Below are positions 55,518-63,349 of a stretch of DNA of 63,369 nucleotides, piece after piece (the stretch's first letter is position 1; each line of letters begins with the position of its first letter). A program made the translations under genes and the position numbers. The DNA comes from an uncultured Eubacteriales bacterium (GTDB lineage Bacteria; Bacillota; Clostridia; Peptostreptococcales; Anaerovoracaceae). The stretch is taken from NCBI GenBank assembly GCA_902790905.1, contig CADATO010000010.1, positions 1 through 63,369 on the forward strand. The letters run 5' to 3'. The notes below the pieces were generated by a model. The model was not told the DNA's origin, did no database searches, and saw nothing but the letters and a program-made list of their open reading frames with translations.

Positions 55518-55631
55518 ACTCCCTCCTGATGTTTTTGTACTCTGATTCAATTATCTCACTTTTTTGTCTAGTTGGCAACATGAAATTGGATTCCGGTTCA
55601 CTTTTTACGAGGGCGGAAGAGCGATTCCTAT

Positions 55632-55657
55632 AAAAAAGACCCCCGCATCTGCGGAGG
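55632..55657 (-). terminator. Terminator of the lipoprotein gene
   Basis: On the minus strand CCTCCGCA / TGCGGGGG, with one G-U pair, is followed by TCTTTTTTA. It lies 30 bases after the lipoprotein stop. Confidence 0.75.
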
Positions 55658-55687
55658 CCTCTTCGTGTTGCGTTTGGTGAGCCGGAA

Positions 55688-56053
55688 TTATTCCTTTTCC
55701 ATCTTGATCTCAACGCCATACAGGTTGATGGTCAGGACACCGTCTTCGAGTGTGCCGTCGATCGTTTCGCCGGTGTCATCGGAGATGTTGATACCGCTGT
55801 CGGTCTCTTCCCAGGTGCCCGCACCGTCATCTTCGCCGTTGGTGGTAGCGGTGATGGTGCCGTCGTCCTTGATCTCCATGGTGAATTCCATGCCGGCATC
55901 TTCCGGAGTCATCGTCACGCCGTAAGCGGAGATCTCGGTCGCATGCCAGGTGCCGACGTATTCGCTCTTGCTGCCGCCGCCGCAGGATACCAGTGCCATG
56001 ACCATGGTCATCATGAGCAGAGCAACAAGGAGTTTGGAAACAGTTCTTTTCAT
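55688..56053 (-). CDS. Small predicted lipoprotein
   Basis: A 121-residue protein with a signal peptide (KLLVALLMMTMVMA) and lipobox LVSC followed by GGGSK, so it should be anchored on the outer face of the membrane. The mature part reads as a small beta-rich domain (EYVGTWHATEISAYG, DDGTITATTNG, GVLTINLYGVEIKMEKE), like a lipocalin-type or DUF-type stress protein seen in many clostridial genomes. Function is unknown. AGAAAGGACA precedes ATG 56053. Confidence 0.8.
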   Translation of the reverse strand: MKRTVSKLLVALLMMTMVMALVSCGGGSKSEYVGTWHATEISAYGVTMTPEDAGMEFTMEIKDDGTITATTNGEDDGAGTWEETDSGINISDDTGETIDGTLEDGVLTINLYGVEIKMEKE

Positions 56054-56181
56054 TTTGTTGTCCTTTCTGCTTTTACTGAGTTGAAGTACTTGATGGGTTC
56101 CTGATCGGAACATAATACCTCTTTCATTTTAGGAGTATCTTGCAGAATTGTCAATGAACTGCTGCCCTTTGCGGAGGCGTC

Positions 56182-58206
56182 TCAGCGGATGGCAAACCCT
56201 TCGATGAGGTCGTCCCCGCAAATGCCGTAGAGATACTCATCGATGTACACGCAGCGCCGCACTTCGTCTTCTGTGCGGATGTCTTTCAGGACCTCCAGTT
56301 TGCCGTCTTTTGCCGTGAAGACCAGGATGCCGTCCGTGGTATCGTATGTTTCTGTCCTCACGTTGTACGTCCAGGTCACGTAGGGGATGGCATAGTAATC
56401 GCCTCCCGGGCCGACGAGCAGCGCTTTATGGTTGTACTGGACCTCGCTTTCCATCCCTTCGAACTCCTTGCTGTCGCTGACGGCGGGCTGTGCTGCATCG
56501 CTGATATCGAACAGGGCGAGCTTCACGCCGTCCGTGGCTTCTCCCCACTCATTGGTTTGGGTCGAAAAGCCGAGTCCGAGCAGATACTCATCGGCTGCCG
56601 GCACCAGCAGGGTGGAGAAGCCGCTGATCTTGACGTGCCCGATGATGTCCGGCTCTTCCGGATCGGCCAGGTCGATGATGAACAGCGGGTCGGTCTGTTC
56701 GTACGTGATGATATAGGCTTTGTCTTTGATGTACCGGACCGCTTCGATGTGTTCGTCTTTTGCAAAGTCGCGGACGTTGCCGAGCGCCTGCATGTTCTCA
56801 TCGAAGAGGAACAGGTTGTTGGTATCCCGCCCGCTGCGGGTGGTTGTCGTTGCCGCTTTGAAGAGACCGTTGCTGTCGTCCATCGAGAACTGGTCGTTCA
56901 GCCAGCCGGGGACGACCGCACTGCCTGCGAACGCAGGTGTATCGCCGGTCAGCGCCAGTTTTACGATGCGGGTGCGCAGCGTATCTTCCCCGTCGAGATA
57001 GTAGGTGTCTCCGGTCAGATCGGACGGGTAGAAGGAGGTGGTCAGGTAGAGCGCCGTCTGGCTGCAGTAGACTTCCTCGCTGCCGCCGAGGATCGCCTTC
57101 GTCTGCACGGTATCGTCTGAGATCGACGCGGCATCCAGATCGACCGCACCGATCACGGTATACGTGGGGGATGCGGATTCGGGGAAGCAGCAGATGTCGC
57201 CGATGGGCAGATCTTCCCAGTCGCTTTTAGCGAAGCAGACGCCCGGGAAACAGCGGTCCTTTTCGTACATGTAGATGTAGTCATTGGTAATCAGGTAGAG
57301 CGTGCTGCCGTTGAGCCGGGAGGACAGGATGCTGCCGCTCTGGATGTACTGTCCCGTCTGCTGCGGGCTGGCGCGGTCGGTGATGTCAAAGACGGTCACA
57401 ACAGACGCGCGCCGGTTGAACGGATGAAGCGCCGAGAAGCTGCTCTCCTGTGCTTCGCCGAGCACGATCAGCTGGTCGCCGCGCACATACAGGTCGGTGA
57501 TATAGGTGCCGCATTTGTCGCCGCGGACCGAGGCGATGTTTTCAGCCTTGCCGTCATTGGCGGAGGCGATCCGGATGCGGTTGTCGTAGTCGGATACATA
57601 GTAAATGTAGCGCCCGTCCGTCTTGACGATATCGGCTTCGTCGATGCCCTCTACCTGCGTGTAGGTGGAGGAGTGATCCGGCGCGCTGCCTGTGTCCGCA
57701 GCGGCGTCTGCGCCTGTGGCGCCGGTTGCGGCTGCTGGTGCTTCTGCGGATTCGACTTTGGCGGTTTCCCCGGCGACGTCCTCATAGACGAGGAAGTCTT
57801 CCTGTTCGGGAACGATGGCGGCGATCAGATGGTCGAGTTCCTTGTAGCTGCCGAACACAACCATGCCGTTCTCATCCGTGTCCGCCGCTGCGAGCAGGGC
57901 GGCCGCTTCCGTGCCGGCACCGGCTGCCGGGGGAGCGGGCACCGGGTCGTCGCCGCTGTTCCAGGGATGCAGGGCTGTGATCCCGAGGACCAGACACGCG
58001 CACGCGGCGACTGCCGCCATGGGCTTCTGCCAGCGCCGGCGCCCCGTTTTACGGGTCCCGGCCTCTCCGGGGAAGGGCGATGCCTGCTGCGGGACATCCT
58101 CCAGCATAGCGAACACGGCCTCTTCAGAAAGGCTCTCCGGGACTTCCGTCCCGTCGTCCGCAAACTGTTCTTTCATATATTGAAGATTATTCTCATATTC
58201 TTTCAT
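56182..58206 (-). CDS. Membrane-anchored beta-propeller protein, possible anti-sigma sensor
   Basis: A 674-residue protein. Residues 1-60 are cytoplasmic with acidic character, residues 62-79 a membrane helix (PMAAVAACACLVLGITAL), then a Pro/Ala/Thr-rich linker to about residue 180. The rest is a beta-propeller of the PF09826 type: YTQVEGIDEADIVKTDGRYI, YVRGDQLIVLGE, LFIIDLADPEEPDIIGHV and YGICGDDLIEGFA. Its start lies 23 bases after the ECF sigma gene, so it is probably the extracytoplasmic sensor and anti-sigma factor of that sigma factor; the anti-sigma part would be the first 60 residues, which show no known motif. Confidence 0.8.
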   Translation of the reverse strand: MKEYENNLQYMKEQFADDGTEVPESLSEEAVFAMLEDVPQQASPFPGEAGTRKTGRRRWQKPMAAVAACACLVLGITALHPWNSGDDPVPAPPAAGAGTEAAALLAAADTDENGMVVFGSYKELDHLIAAIVPEQEDFLVYEDVAGETAKVESAEAPAAATGATGADAAADTGSAPDHSSTYTQVEGIDEADIVKTDGRYIYYVSDYDNRIRIASANDGKAENIASVRGDKCGTYITDLYVRGDQLIVLGEAQESSFSALHPFNRRASVVTVFDITDRASPQQTGQYIQSGSILSSRLNGSTLYLITNDYIYMYEKDRCFPGVCFAKSDWEDLPIGDICCFPESASPTYTVIGAVDLDAASISDDTVQTKAILGGSEEVYCSQTALYLTTSFYPSDLTGDTYYLDGEDTLRTRIVKLALTGDTPAFAGSAVVPGWLNDQFSMDDSNGLFKAATTTTRSGRDTNNLFLFDENMQALGNVRDFAKDEHIEAVRYIKDKAYIITYEQTDPLFIIDLADPEEPDIIGHVKISGFSTLLVPAADEYLLGLGFSTQTNEWGEATDGVKLALFDISDAAQPAVSDSKEFEGMESEVQYNHKALLVGPGGDYYAIPYVTWTYNVRTETYDTTDGILVFTAKDGKLEVLKDIRTEDEVRRCVYIDEYLYGICGDDLIEGFAIR

Positions 58207-58229
58207 GGTGGACTCCTGTTCGTGGGTGT

Positions 58230-58754
58230 TCAGGATGTAAGCTGCTGCCGCAGTTTTTTGAGGCTGCGGGAGAGACTCGAGCGGACGCCGCCTGCGCTCA
58301 GACCGGTGATGTCCGCGATCTCTTTGCTGTTCAGTCCGCTGACAGCAGAGAGAAGGACGATCTGGCGTTCCTGCTCCGTCAGGGAACGAAGCGATTCCTC
58401 GAGAATCAGATGAGTATCGGTATGGTCGGTGGTCGTCATCTCAGTCCTGCCCGCAAACGCAGCATCGTCTGCATTGTCCTGTCCGCGCCGGTCGATCTGC
58501 GCGCGGATGAGCCTGGCGCAGCACGCGGATAGAACACGGTACGCAAACGTCCGGAAGGCGGCTGGCTCCCGTAGTGTGGGAAGCTTGTGCCAGAGCTGCA
58601 GGATGCATTCGCTGACCGCATCCTCCGCATCTTCCGGATGCCCGAGACGATACAGGGCATACCGGTAGAACGGCTCTTTGTACAGGCTGTATAAATCGCA
58701 GAATGCTCTGCGGTCTCCCTGTTGTGCTTTTTTGACGAGGATGACTTCTTCCAT
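58230..58754 (-). CDS. ECF RNA polymerase sigma factor
   Basis: A 174-residue sigma factor with region 2 (DRRAFCDLYSLYKEPFYRYA, HPEDAEDAVSECILQLW) and region 4 (LTEQERQIVLLSAVSGLNS, EIADITGLSAGGVRSSLSRS). ATG 58754 follows GGAGAC; the ATG at 58778 lacks a ribosome site. It is co-transcribed with the beta-propeller protein, probably its negative partner. Confidence 0.9.
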   Translation of the reverse strand: MEEVILVKKAQQGDRRAFCDLYSLYKEPFYRYALYRLGHPEDAEDAVSECILQLWHKLPTLREPAAFRTFAYRVLSACCARLIRAQIDRRGQDNADDAAFAGRTEMTTTDHTDTHLILEESLRSLTEQERQIVLLSAVSGLNSKEIADITGLSAGGVRSSLSRSLKKLRQQLTS

Positions 58755-58989
58755 GGTGTCTCCATAATCATTGGACATGCGATGCGCATTGCTTTCACTT
58801 ATATAGTACGCGAACCGGCGCAATGTGTTGCCCCTTCTTTGAAAAAAAGTGCCGGAGGATTCATATTTTTTCTATAGGTTATCGCAGAAACTCCGTGAAT
58901 TAGGGGTGCTATTCAGGGGTTTTCATGATAGAATGGCGATGGTCTGTTCTTAGATACAGATACATATAATGTGGAAAGAGGAAACTATC

Positions 58990-59538
58990 ATGGCAGATCT
59001 TCTGGAAATGCTGTACCAGAGAAGAAGCATCCGCAAATACACCGGCGCGTCCATCCCGGACGAACTGCTCGAGCAGGTGATCAAGACAGGGCTGGCGTCG
59101 GAGACATCCCGCAACAGGCGCAGCTGGGAGTTCATCGTCGTGCGCGATAAAGCAATGCTCGCGAAGATGGCGCATTTCCGCCAGCACAGCGCACTGATGC
59201 TCGAGGGTGCGGACGCAGCGGTCGTCGTACTCGGCGACGAGGAGAAGTCCGATGTCTGGACAGAGGACTGCAGCATCGCCATGGCGCACATGCACCTCAT
59301 GGCGGACCAGCTCGGGCTCGGCAGCTGCTGGATCCAGGGACGTCAGCGCGACTGCGAAGACGGCTCGATGACATCGGAAGCATACCTGCGCGAACTGCTC
59401 GGCTTTCCGCACAACCTGCGGCTTGAAGCGGTCCTGTCGCTTGGCATGATCGACGAGCATCCGGCACCGCACGGCGAGAAGGACCTCTCCTGGGAGAAGG
59501 TCCATCAGGAGAAATGGCCGCAGATCTTCCGCGCATAG
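58990..59538 (+). CDS. Nitroreductase-family flavoprotein
   Basis: A 182-residue FMN-dependent reductase: YQRRSIRKYTGASI, SRNRRSWEFIVVRD (FMN phosphate binding), MLEGADAAVVVLGDEEKSD, DCSIAMAHMHLMADQLGLGSC and LSLGMIDE. Members reduce nitro compounds, quinones or enones with NAD(P)H. ATG 58990 has AGAGGAAA upstream and a TATAAT lies at 58965-58970. It precedes the SUF genes but a separate role is likely. Confidence 0.9.
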   Translation: MADLLEMLYQRRSIRKYTGASIPDELLEQVIKTGLASETSRNRRSWEFIVVRDKAMLAKMAHFRQHSALMLEGADAAVVVLGDEEKSDVWTEDCSIAMAHMHLMADQLGLGSCWIQGRQRDCEDGSMTSEAYLRELLGFPHNLRLEAVLSLGMIDEHPAPHGEKDLSWEKVHQEKWPQIFRA

Positions 59539-59605
59539 ATCTCAAAAGCAATGCGCCGGCGGCGCAGGGCGATTACATAAACCATAACGAACAGCGAGGG
59601 AACAA

Positions 59606-60367
59606 ATGCTGACACTGAAGAACATCAAATGGACCGCCCCCGACGGCGGAGAGATCCTCAACGGGATCGACTTCACCATCGAGAGCGGCAAGCTGACCGT
59701 CATCACCGGCCCCAACGGCAGCGGCAAGACGACACTGGCCAAGGTCATCGCCGGTGTGGTGCACCAGACCGAGGGCGAGATCTGGATGGACGGCCAGGAT
59801 ATTTCGGATCTGGACATCACGGAGCGTGCAAAGCTCGGCGTGGCGTACGGCTTTCAGCAGCCGGTCCGGTTTAAGGGCCTGACCGTGCGCGATATGCTGG
59901 ACCTATCTGCCAAGGAAACGCTCAAGGAAGAAGCCATCTGCGGACTGATGGACCAGGTGGGGCTTTGCACCAAGGACTACATCGACCGCGAAGTCAACGC
60001 CAGCCTGTCCGGCGGTGAGATCAAGCGCATCGAGATCGCGACGGTGCTTGCGAGAACGGATGCCAAAGTCATGGTCTTTGACGAGCCGGAAGCGGGCATC
60101 GACCTGTGGAGCTTCAACGGCCTGATCGACAGCTTCGAACGTCTGAAGAAAGAGAACGACAAGGCGCTGCTGGTCATTTCCCACCAGGAGAGACTGCTGT
60201 CCATCGCGGATGAGATCATCGTCATCCAGGACGGCAAAGTCCGCATCCAGGGACCGACCGAGGAGATCATGCCGCAGCTGATGTACGACGAGCGCTCCTC
60301 TTCCTGCCCGATCGGCAAGGATCCGGAATGGCTGAAGGAGTTCCAGCTGAGCAAAGCAGGCGCATAG
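59606..60367 (+). CDS. sufC: Fe-S cluster assembly ATPase SufC (SmsC)
   Basis: A 253-residue ABC-type ATPase: Walker A TGPNGSGKTTLAKVIAG, Q-loop GFQQPVRFKG, signature LSGGEIKRIEIA, Walker B VMVFDEPEAGIDLW (the SufC-type Glu/Asp), and switch His ISHQERLL. The IDLWSFNGLI segment is typical of SufC rather than a transporter. With the next gene it makes the minimal two-protein SUF system found in anaerobes and archaea. Confidence 0.92.
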   Translation: MLTLKNIKWTAPDGGEILNGIDFTIESGKLTVITGPNGSGKTTLAKVIAGVVHQTEGEIWMDGQDISDLDITERAKLGVAYGFQQPVRFKGLTVRDMLDLSAKETLKEEAICGLMDQVGLCTKDYIDREVNASLSGGEIKRIEIATVLARTDAKVMVFDEPEAGIDLWSFNGLIDSFERLKKENDKALLVISHQERLLSIADEIIVIQDGKVRIQGPTEEIMPQLMYDERSSSCPIGKDPEWLKEFQLSKAGA

Positions 60368-60418
60368 TCCGGCAGAACGGGCAAATTCATTAGAAGTAAC
60401 GGACGGAGAACGAAGTTC

Positions 60419-61369
60419 ATGAGCGAAAATAAAGAAACAAGAGTCAATAAAGTTGTCGAGGAGCTGCTCAAGGCGATCTCGGACTACGATGGCAGCGGTG
60501 AGTACGACGGTGCCTTCAACATTCGTGCGGACAGCGAGTGCGCGGGCAGAAAGTCCACCGAGCATGTGCGCATCGAGCCCAAGGAAGGCGGCAAGGGGCT
60601 GGATATCTATATCGATCCCTTCACAAAAGGGGAGAAAGTCTACATCCCGGCCTGCATCTCCAGAAGCCATGTCGACGACCTTGTCTACAATGATTTCCAT
60701 GTCGGCGAAGGCGCGGATGTCACGATCGTCGCGGGCTGCGGCGTGCACACGGACGGCGAGGATGACTCCCGCCACAACGGCATCCACAACTTCATGCTGG
60801 AGAAGAACGCCAAGGTCCTGTATCAGGAGAAGCACATCGGCACCGGCGACGGCGAGGGCAAACGCATCATTGACCCAGTGACGGAAGTCCACCTCGGTGA
60901 AGGGGCGGAGCTCACGATGGAAACCTCCCAGATCGGCGGCGTCGACAACACCGACCGAAAGACCTGGGGCGACCTGCAGGCGAATGCCAAACTGGTCATC
61001 AAGGAGTCCATCATGACCGAAGGCGAGCAGCACGCGAAGACAGACTTTGAGATCGCGCTCGACGGCGAGGACAGCGCGGTGGATCTCGTGTCCCGTTCGG
61101 TCGCCAAGGACAATTCCTATCAGGAGTACCGCTCCAAGATCAACGGCAACAACCGCTGCACCGGGCACTCCGAGTGCGATGCCATCCTGGTCGGCAACGG
61201 CAAGGTCAACGCGGCGCCGGAACTGCTGGCGGCGGATCTCGATGCATCCCTCATCCACGAGGCAGCGATCGGCAAGGTGGCCGGCGAGCAGATCCTCAAG
61301 CTGCGCAGCCTCGGCCTGACAGAGGAAGAAGCGGAGCGCAAAATTATCGAGGGATTTCTCCGCGGCTAG
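60419..61369 (+). CDS. sufB: Fe-S cluster scaffold SufB/SufD family (SmsB)
   Basis: A 316-residue SufBD-family protein, shorter than classical SufB (about 465 residues), with the beta-helix core: VYIPACISRSHVDDLVYNDF, VTIVAGCGVHTDGEDDSRHN, ITETS-like METSQIGG, KTDFEIALDGEDSAVDLVSR, and the C-terminal NGNNRCTGHSECDAILVGNG, EAAIGKVAGEQILKLRSLGL, EEEAERKIIEGFL typical of the family. The pairing sufC-sufB without sufS, sufU or sufD marks the minimal SMS-like system. It stands upstream of the SCIFF locus, whose maturase needs several [4Fe-4S] clusters. Confidence 0.92.
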   Translation: MSENKETRVNKVVEELLKAISDYDGSGEYDGAFNIRADSECAGRKSTEHVRIEPKEGGKGLDIYIDPFTKGEKVYIPACISRSHVDDLVYNDFHVGEGADVTIVAGCGVHTDGEDDSRHNGIHNFMLEKNAKVLYQEKHIGTGDGEGKRIIDPVTEVHLGEGAELTMETSQIGGVDNTDRKTWGDLQANAKLVIKESIMTEGEQHAKTDFEIALDGEDSAVDLVSRSVAKDNSYQEYRSKINGNNRCTGHSECDAILVGNGKVNAAPELLAADLDASLIHEAAIGKVAGEQILKLRSLGLTEEEAERKIIEGFLRG

Positions 61370-61406
61370 TTGCCGCGGACAGAGATACTTGCGATCGGGA
61401 TATATG

Positions 61407-61493
61407 TTTGCGGCGCATGCAACCCAGCTCGAGGGCATCGTTGTGAGCGAAGCGAACTCTGATGCCCGAGAGCGGTTGCATGACGACCGCAAA
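61407..61493. repeat. Long intergenic palindromic element (hairpin B)
   Basis: TTTGCGG (61407-61413) pairs with CCGCAAA (61487-61493), CATGCAACC with GGTTGCATG, and CTCG..GGCATC with GATGCCCGAG. The loop side contains GTGAGCGAAGC, also present in hairpin A (33808-33890). It lies between sufB and the SCIFF promoter, whose -35 is in the right arm. Confidence 0.7.
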
Positions 61494-61505
61494 GTATGTT
61501 ACAAT
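61476..61505 (+). promoter_or_regulatory. SCIFF operon promoter
   Basis: TTGCAT (61476-61481), an 18-bp spacer and TACAAT (61500-61505) with an extended -10 (TGT before it). It drives scfA and, past the hairpin at 61729, scfB. Confidence 0.65.
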
Positions 61506-61561
61506 CGCAAGGAACATTGTACGAACGCGGCGATTGCCGCAGTGAAATATGGAGGAATAAC

Positions 61562-61705
61562 ATGAAGAGGATCAAGACGATCAACACGAGAAACCTGAGC
61601 GAAGATCTGAAGAAGGCCGGCTGCGGCGAATGCCAGACATCCTGCCAGTCCGCCAGCAAGACTTCCTGCAGCGTTGCCAACCAGCGTTGCGAGCAGAAGA
61701 AATAA
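61562..61705 (+). CDS. scfA: SCIFF peptide precursor, variant with five Cys
   Basis: A 47-residue precursor of the SCIFF (six Cys in forty-five residues) ranthipeptide family: MKRIKTINTRNL leader and core GCGECQTSCQSASKTSC followed by SVANQRCEQKK. The canonical core is ...QSACKTSCT...; here position 32 is Ser instead of Cys (codon AGC) and position 37 Ser instead of Thr. Only five cysteines remain. In the characterised C. thermocellum CteA the maturase links Cys32 to Thr37 by a thioether. The start at 61562 has GGAGGAAT upstream. The maturase gene scfB follows after a hairpin. Confidence 0.93.
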   Translation: MKRIKTINTRNLSEDLKKAGCGECQTSCQSASKTSCSVANQRCEQKK

Positions 61706-61728
61706 GAAACTGCTGACAGGTAATACGG

Positions 61729-61754
61729 ATTGTCGCCGCAAGGCGGCAATTTTC
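61729..61754 (+). terminator. Attenuator-type hairpin between scfA and scfB
   Basis: A 9-bp stem with one G-T pair (ATTGTCGCC / GGCGGCAAT) and a GCAA tetraloop, then TTTTCG. It would let many scfA-only transcripts form for each one that continues into scfB, as is usual for RiPP precursors and their enzymes. Confidence 0.7.
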
Positions 61755-61809
61755 GTGTCTGCAATTATTTGCGGCGGGGCACTGCCGCAGCGGAAGGAAC
61801 TGCAAAACA

Positions 61810-63195
61810 ATGGTACATCTTTACGAACTGAACGGCTATCATATCGCGATCGACCAGAACAGCGGCTGTGTGCACGCGCTCGACAGAGCGACGTATGCGG
61901 TGCTGTCCCATTTTGATGAGAACGGGGCGTTCGATGAGTCTGCGCGCGTCGGGCTGCTGCGCGATGAAGCGCTCACAGAGGCAGACCTCGAAGAGATCCT
62001 CGAGGAGATCGCGGAGCTGAAAAAGAGCGGGCAGCTCTTCTCGGAGGATCTGTTCAAGCCGCTCGCACAGGGATTTAAGCAGCGCCAGTCGGTCCTGAAG
62101 GCGATGTGCCTGCACGTGGCGCATGCCTGCAACATGGACTGCGAATACTGCTTTGCCGGCAAGGGCGAATACCATGGCAAGGCGGGGCTGATGTCTCTGG
62201 AGACCGGCAAGAAAGCGATCGACTTCCTCGTGGAGAATTCCCCCGGAAGACGCAACCTCGAGGTCGACTTCTTCGGCGGTGAGCCGCTCCTCAACTGGGA
62301 GGTCTGCAAGGAACTGGTCAGATACGGCCGTTCCCTCGAGGCGTCCACCGGCAAGAACTTCCGCTTCACACTGACCACGAACGGCATCCTGGTGGATCAG
62401 GATGTCATCGATTTCTGCAACAAGGAGATGGGCAACGTGGTCCTTTCGCTCGACGGCTGCAAGGAAACGAATGACCGGATGCGCCACCTGAAGGGCAGCG
62501 AAAAGGACAACAGCGCGTACGAAAAGATCGTCCCGAAGTTCAAGGCCTTTGCGGATGCAAGAGACCAGAAGGACTACTACATGCGCGGTACCTATACGAA
62601 GTGGGATCTGCACTTTGCGGATGAGATCCTGCACATGGCGGATCTCGGCTTCAAGGAACTGTCCATGGAGCCCGTCGTCGCTCCGATGAGTGCGCCGTAT
62701 GCACTGCACGACGAAGACGCGGAGGTCCTTTGTCAGGAATATGAAAAACTGTCCCTCGCCATGCTGGAAAGAAAGAAGGAGGGCAGACCGTTCAACTTCT
62801 ACCACTACGACATCGATCTGATGGGCGGGCCGTGCATCTCCAAGCGGATCTCGGGCTGCGGCGTCGGGACGGAGTACGTGGCGGTCACGCCGGAAGGGGA
62901 TATCTATCCGTGCCACCAGTTCGTGGGCGAGGAGCGATTCCGCCTTGGTACTCTCGATACGGGCATCACCAATCCGGACGTCCACGAGGAATTCACCGGC
63001 TGCAACGTCTACTCCCACAAGGAGTGCGAAGACTGTTTCGCCAGACTGTACTGCAGCGGCGGGTGTGCGGCGAATGCGTACCATACGACCGGCACGGTCA
63101 CGGGCGTGTATGATCTGGGCTGCGTCCTGCACAGAAAACGCATCGAGTGTGCGGTCATGATGAAGGTCGCGGAGGCCATGGAAGAGGGCGAGTAA
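61810..63195 (+). CDS. scfB: SCIFF radical SAM maturase
   Basis: A 461-residue radical SAM/SPASM enzyme. Residues 1-95 form a RiPP-recognition element-like domain. The radical SAM cluster motif is ACNMDCEYC (Cys107, Cys111, Cys114), followed by FFGGEPLLNW, TTNGILVD and VVLSLDGC. The SPASM region holds CGVGTEYVAVTPEGDIYPC, CNVYSHKECEDCFARLYC, GGCAANAYH and a final GCVLHRKRIEC, so the auxiliary clusters look intact. In homologues it makes a Cys-to-Thr thioether in the SCIFF core; the partner residues are missing from the neighbouring scfA. AAGGAA precedes the ATG. Confidence 0.95.
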   Translation: MVHLYELNGYHIAIDQNSGCVHALDRATYAVLSHFDENGAFDESARVGLLRDEALTEADLEEILEEIAELKKSGQLFSEDLFKPLAQGFKQRQSVLKAMCLHVAHACNMDCEYCFAGKGEYHGKAGLMSLETGKKAIDFLVENSPGRRNLEVDFFGGEPLLNWEVCKELVRYGRSLEASTGKNFRFTLTTNGILVDQDVIDFCNKEMGNVVLSLDGCKETNDRMRHLKGSEKDNSAYEKIVPKFKAFADARDQKDYYMRGTYTKWDLHFADEILHMADLGFKELSMEPVVAPMSAPYALHDEDAEVLCQEYEKLSLAMLERKKEGRPFNFYHYDIDLMGGPCISKRISGCGVGTEYVAVTPEGDIYPCHQFVGEERFRLGTLDTGITNPDVHEEFTGCNVYSHKECEDCFARLYCSGGCAANAYHTTGTVTGVYDLGCVLHRKRIECAVMMKVAEAMEEGE

Positions 63196-63313
63196 TCGCT
63201 CTGGGCGGCGCTAAAAGCGGCGCGTGCCGATATAGATAAACGCAATAAAAAACCCGGGCAGTTCATTCTGTGAACTAGTCAAGCGAAAGTAGACAGACTA
63301 AAAAACCTAACCG

Positions 63314-63349
63314 AAGCCCTGTTCAATCCTGTATCGGACAGGGCTTTTG
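63314..63349 (+). terminator. Terminator at the right edge of the window
   Basis: AAGCCCTGT / ACAGGGCTT, a perfect 9-bp stem with a 15-base loop, then TTGT. It would end the SCIFF transcript or one from the short stretch 63243-63310, which holds no recognisable gene. Confidence 0.75.

Noticed and set aside
53343-55529. A 728-codon open frame on the plus strand opposite the aminotransferase and TetR genes
   Set aside because: Shadow of real genes on the other strand; no recognisable domain.
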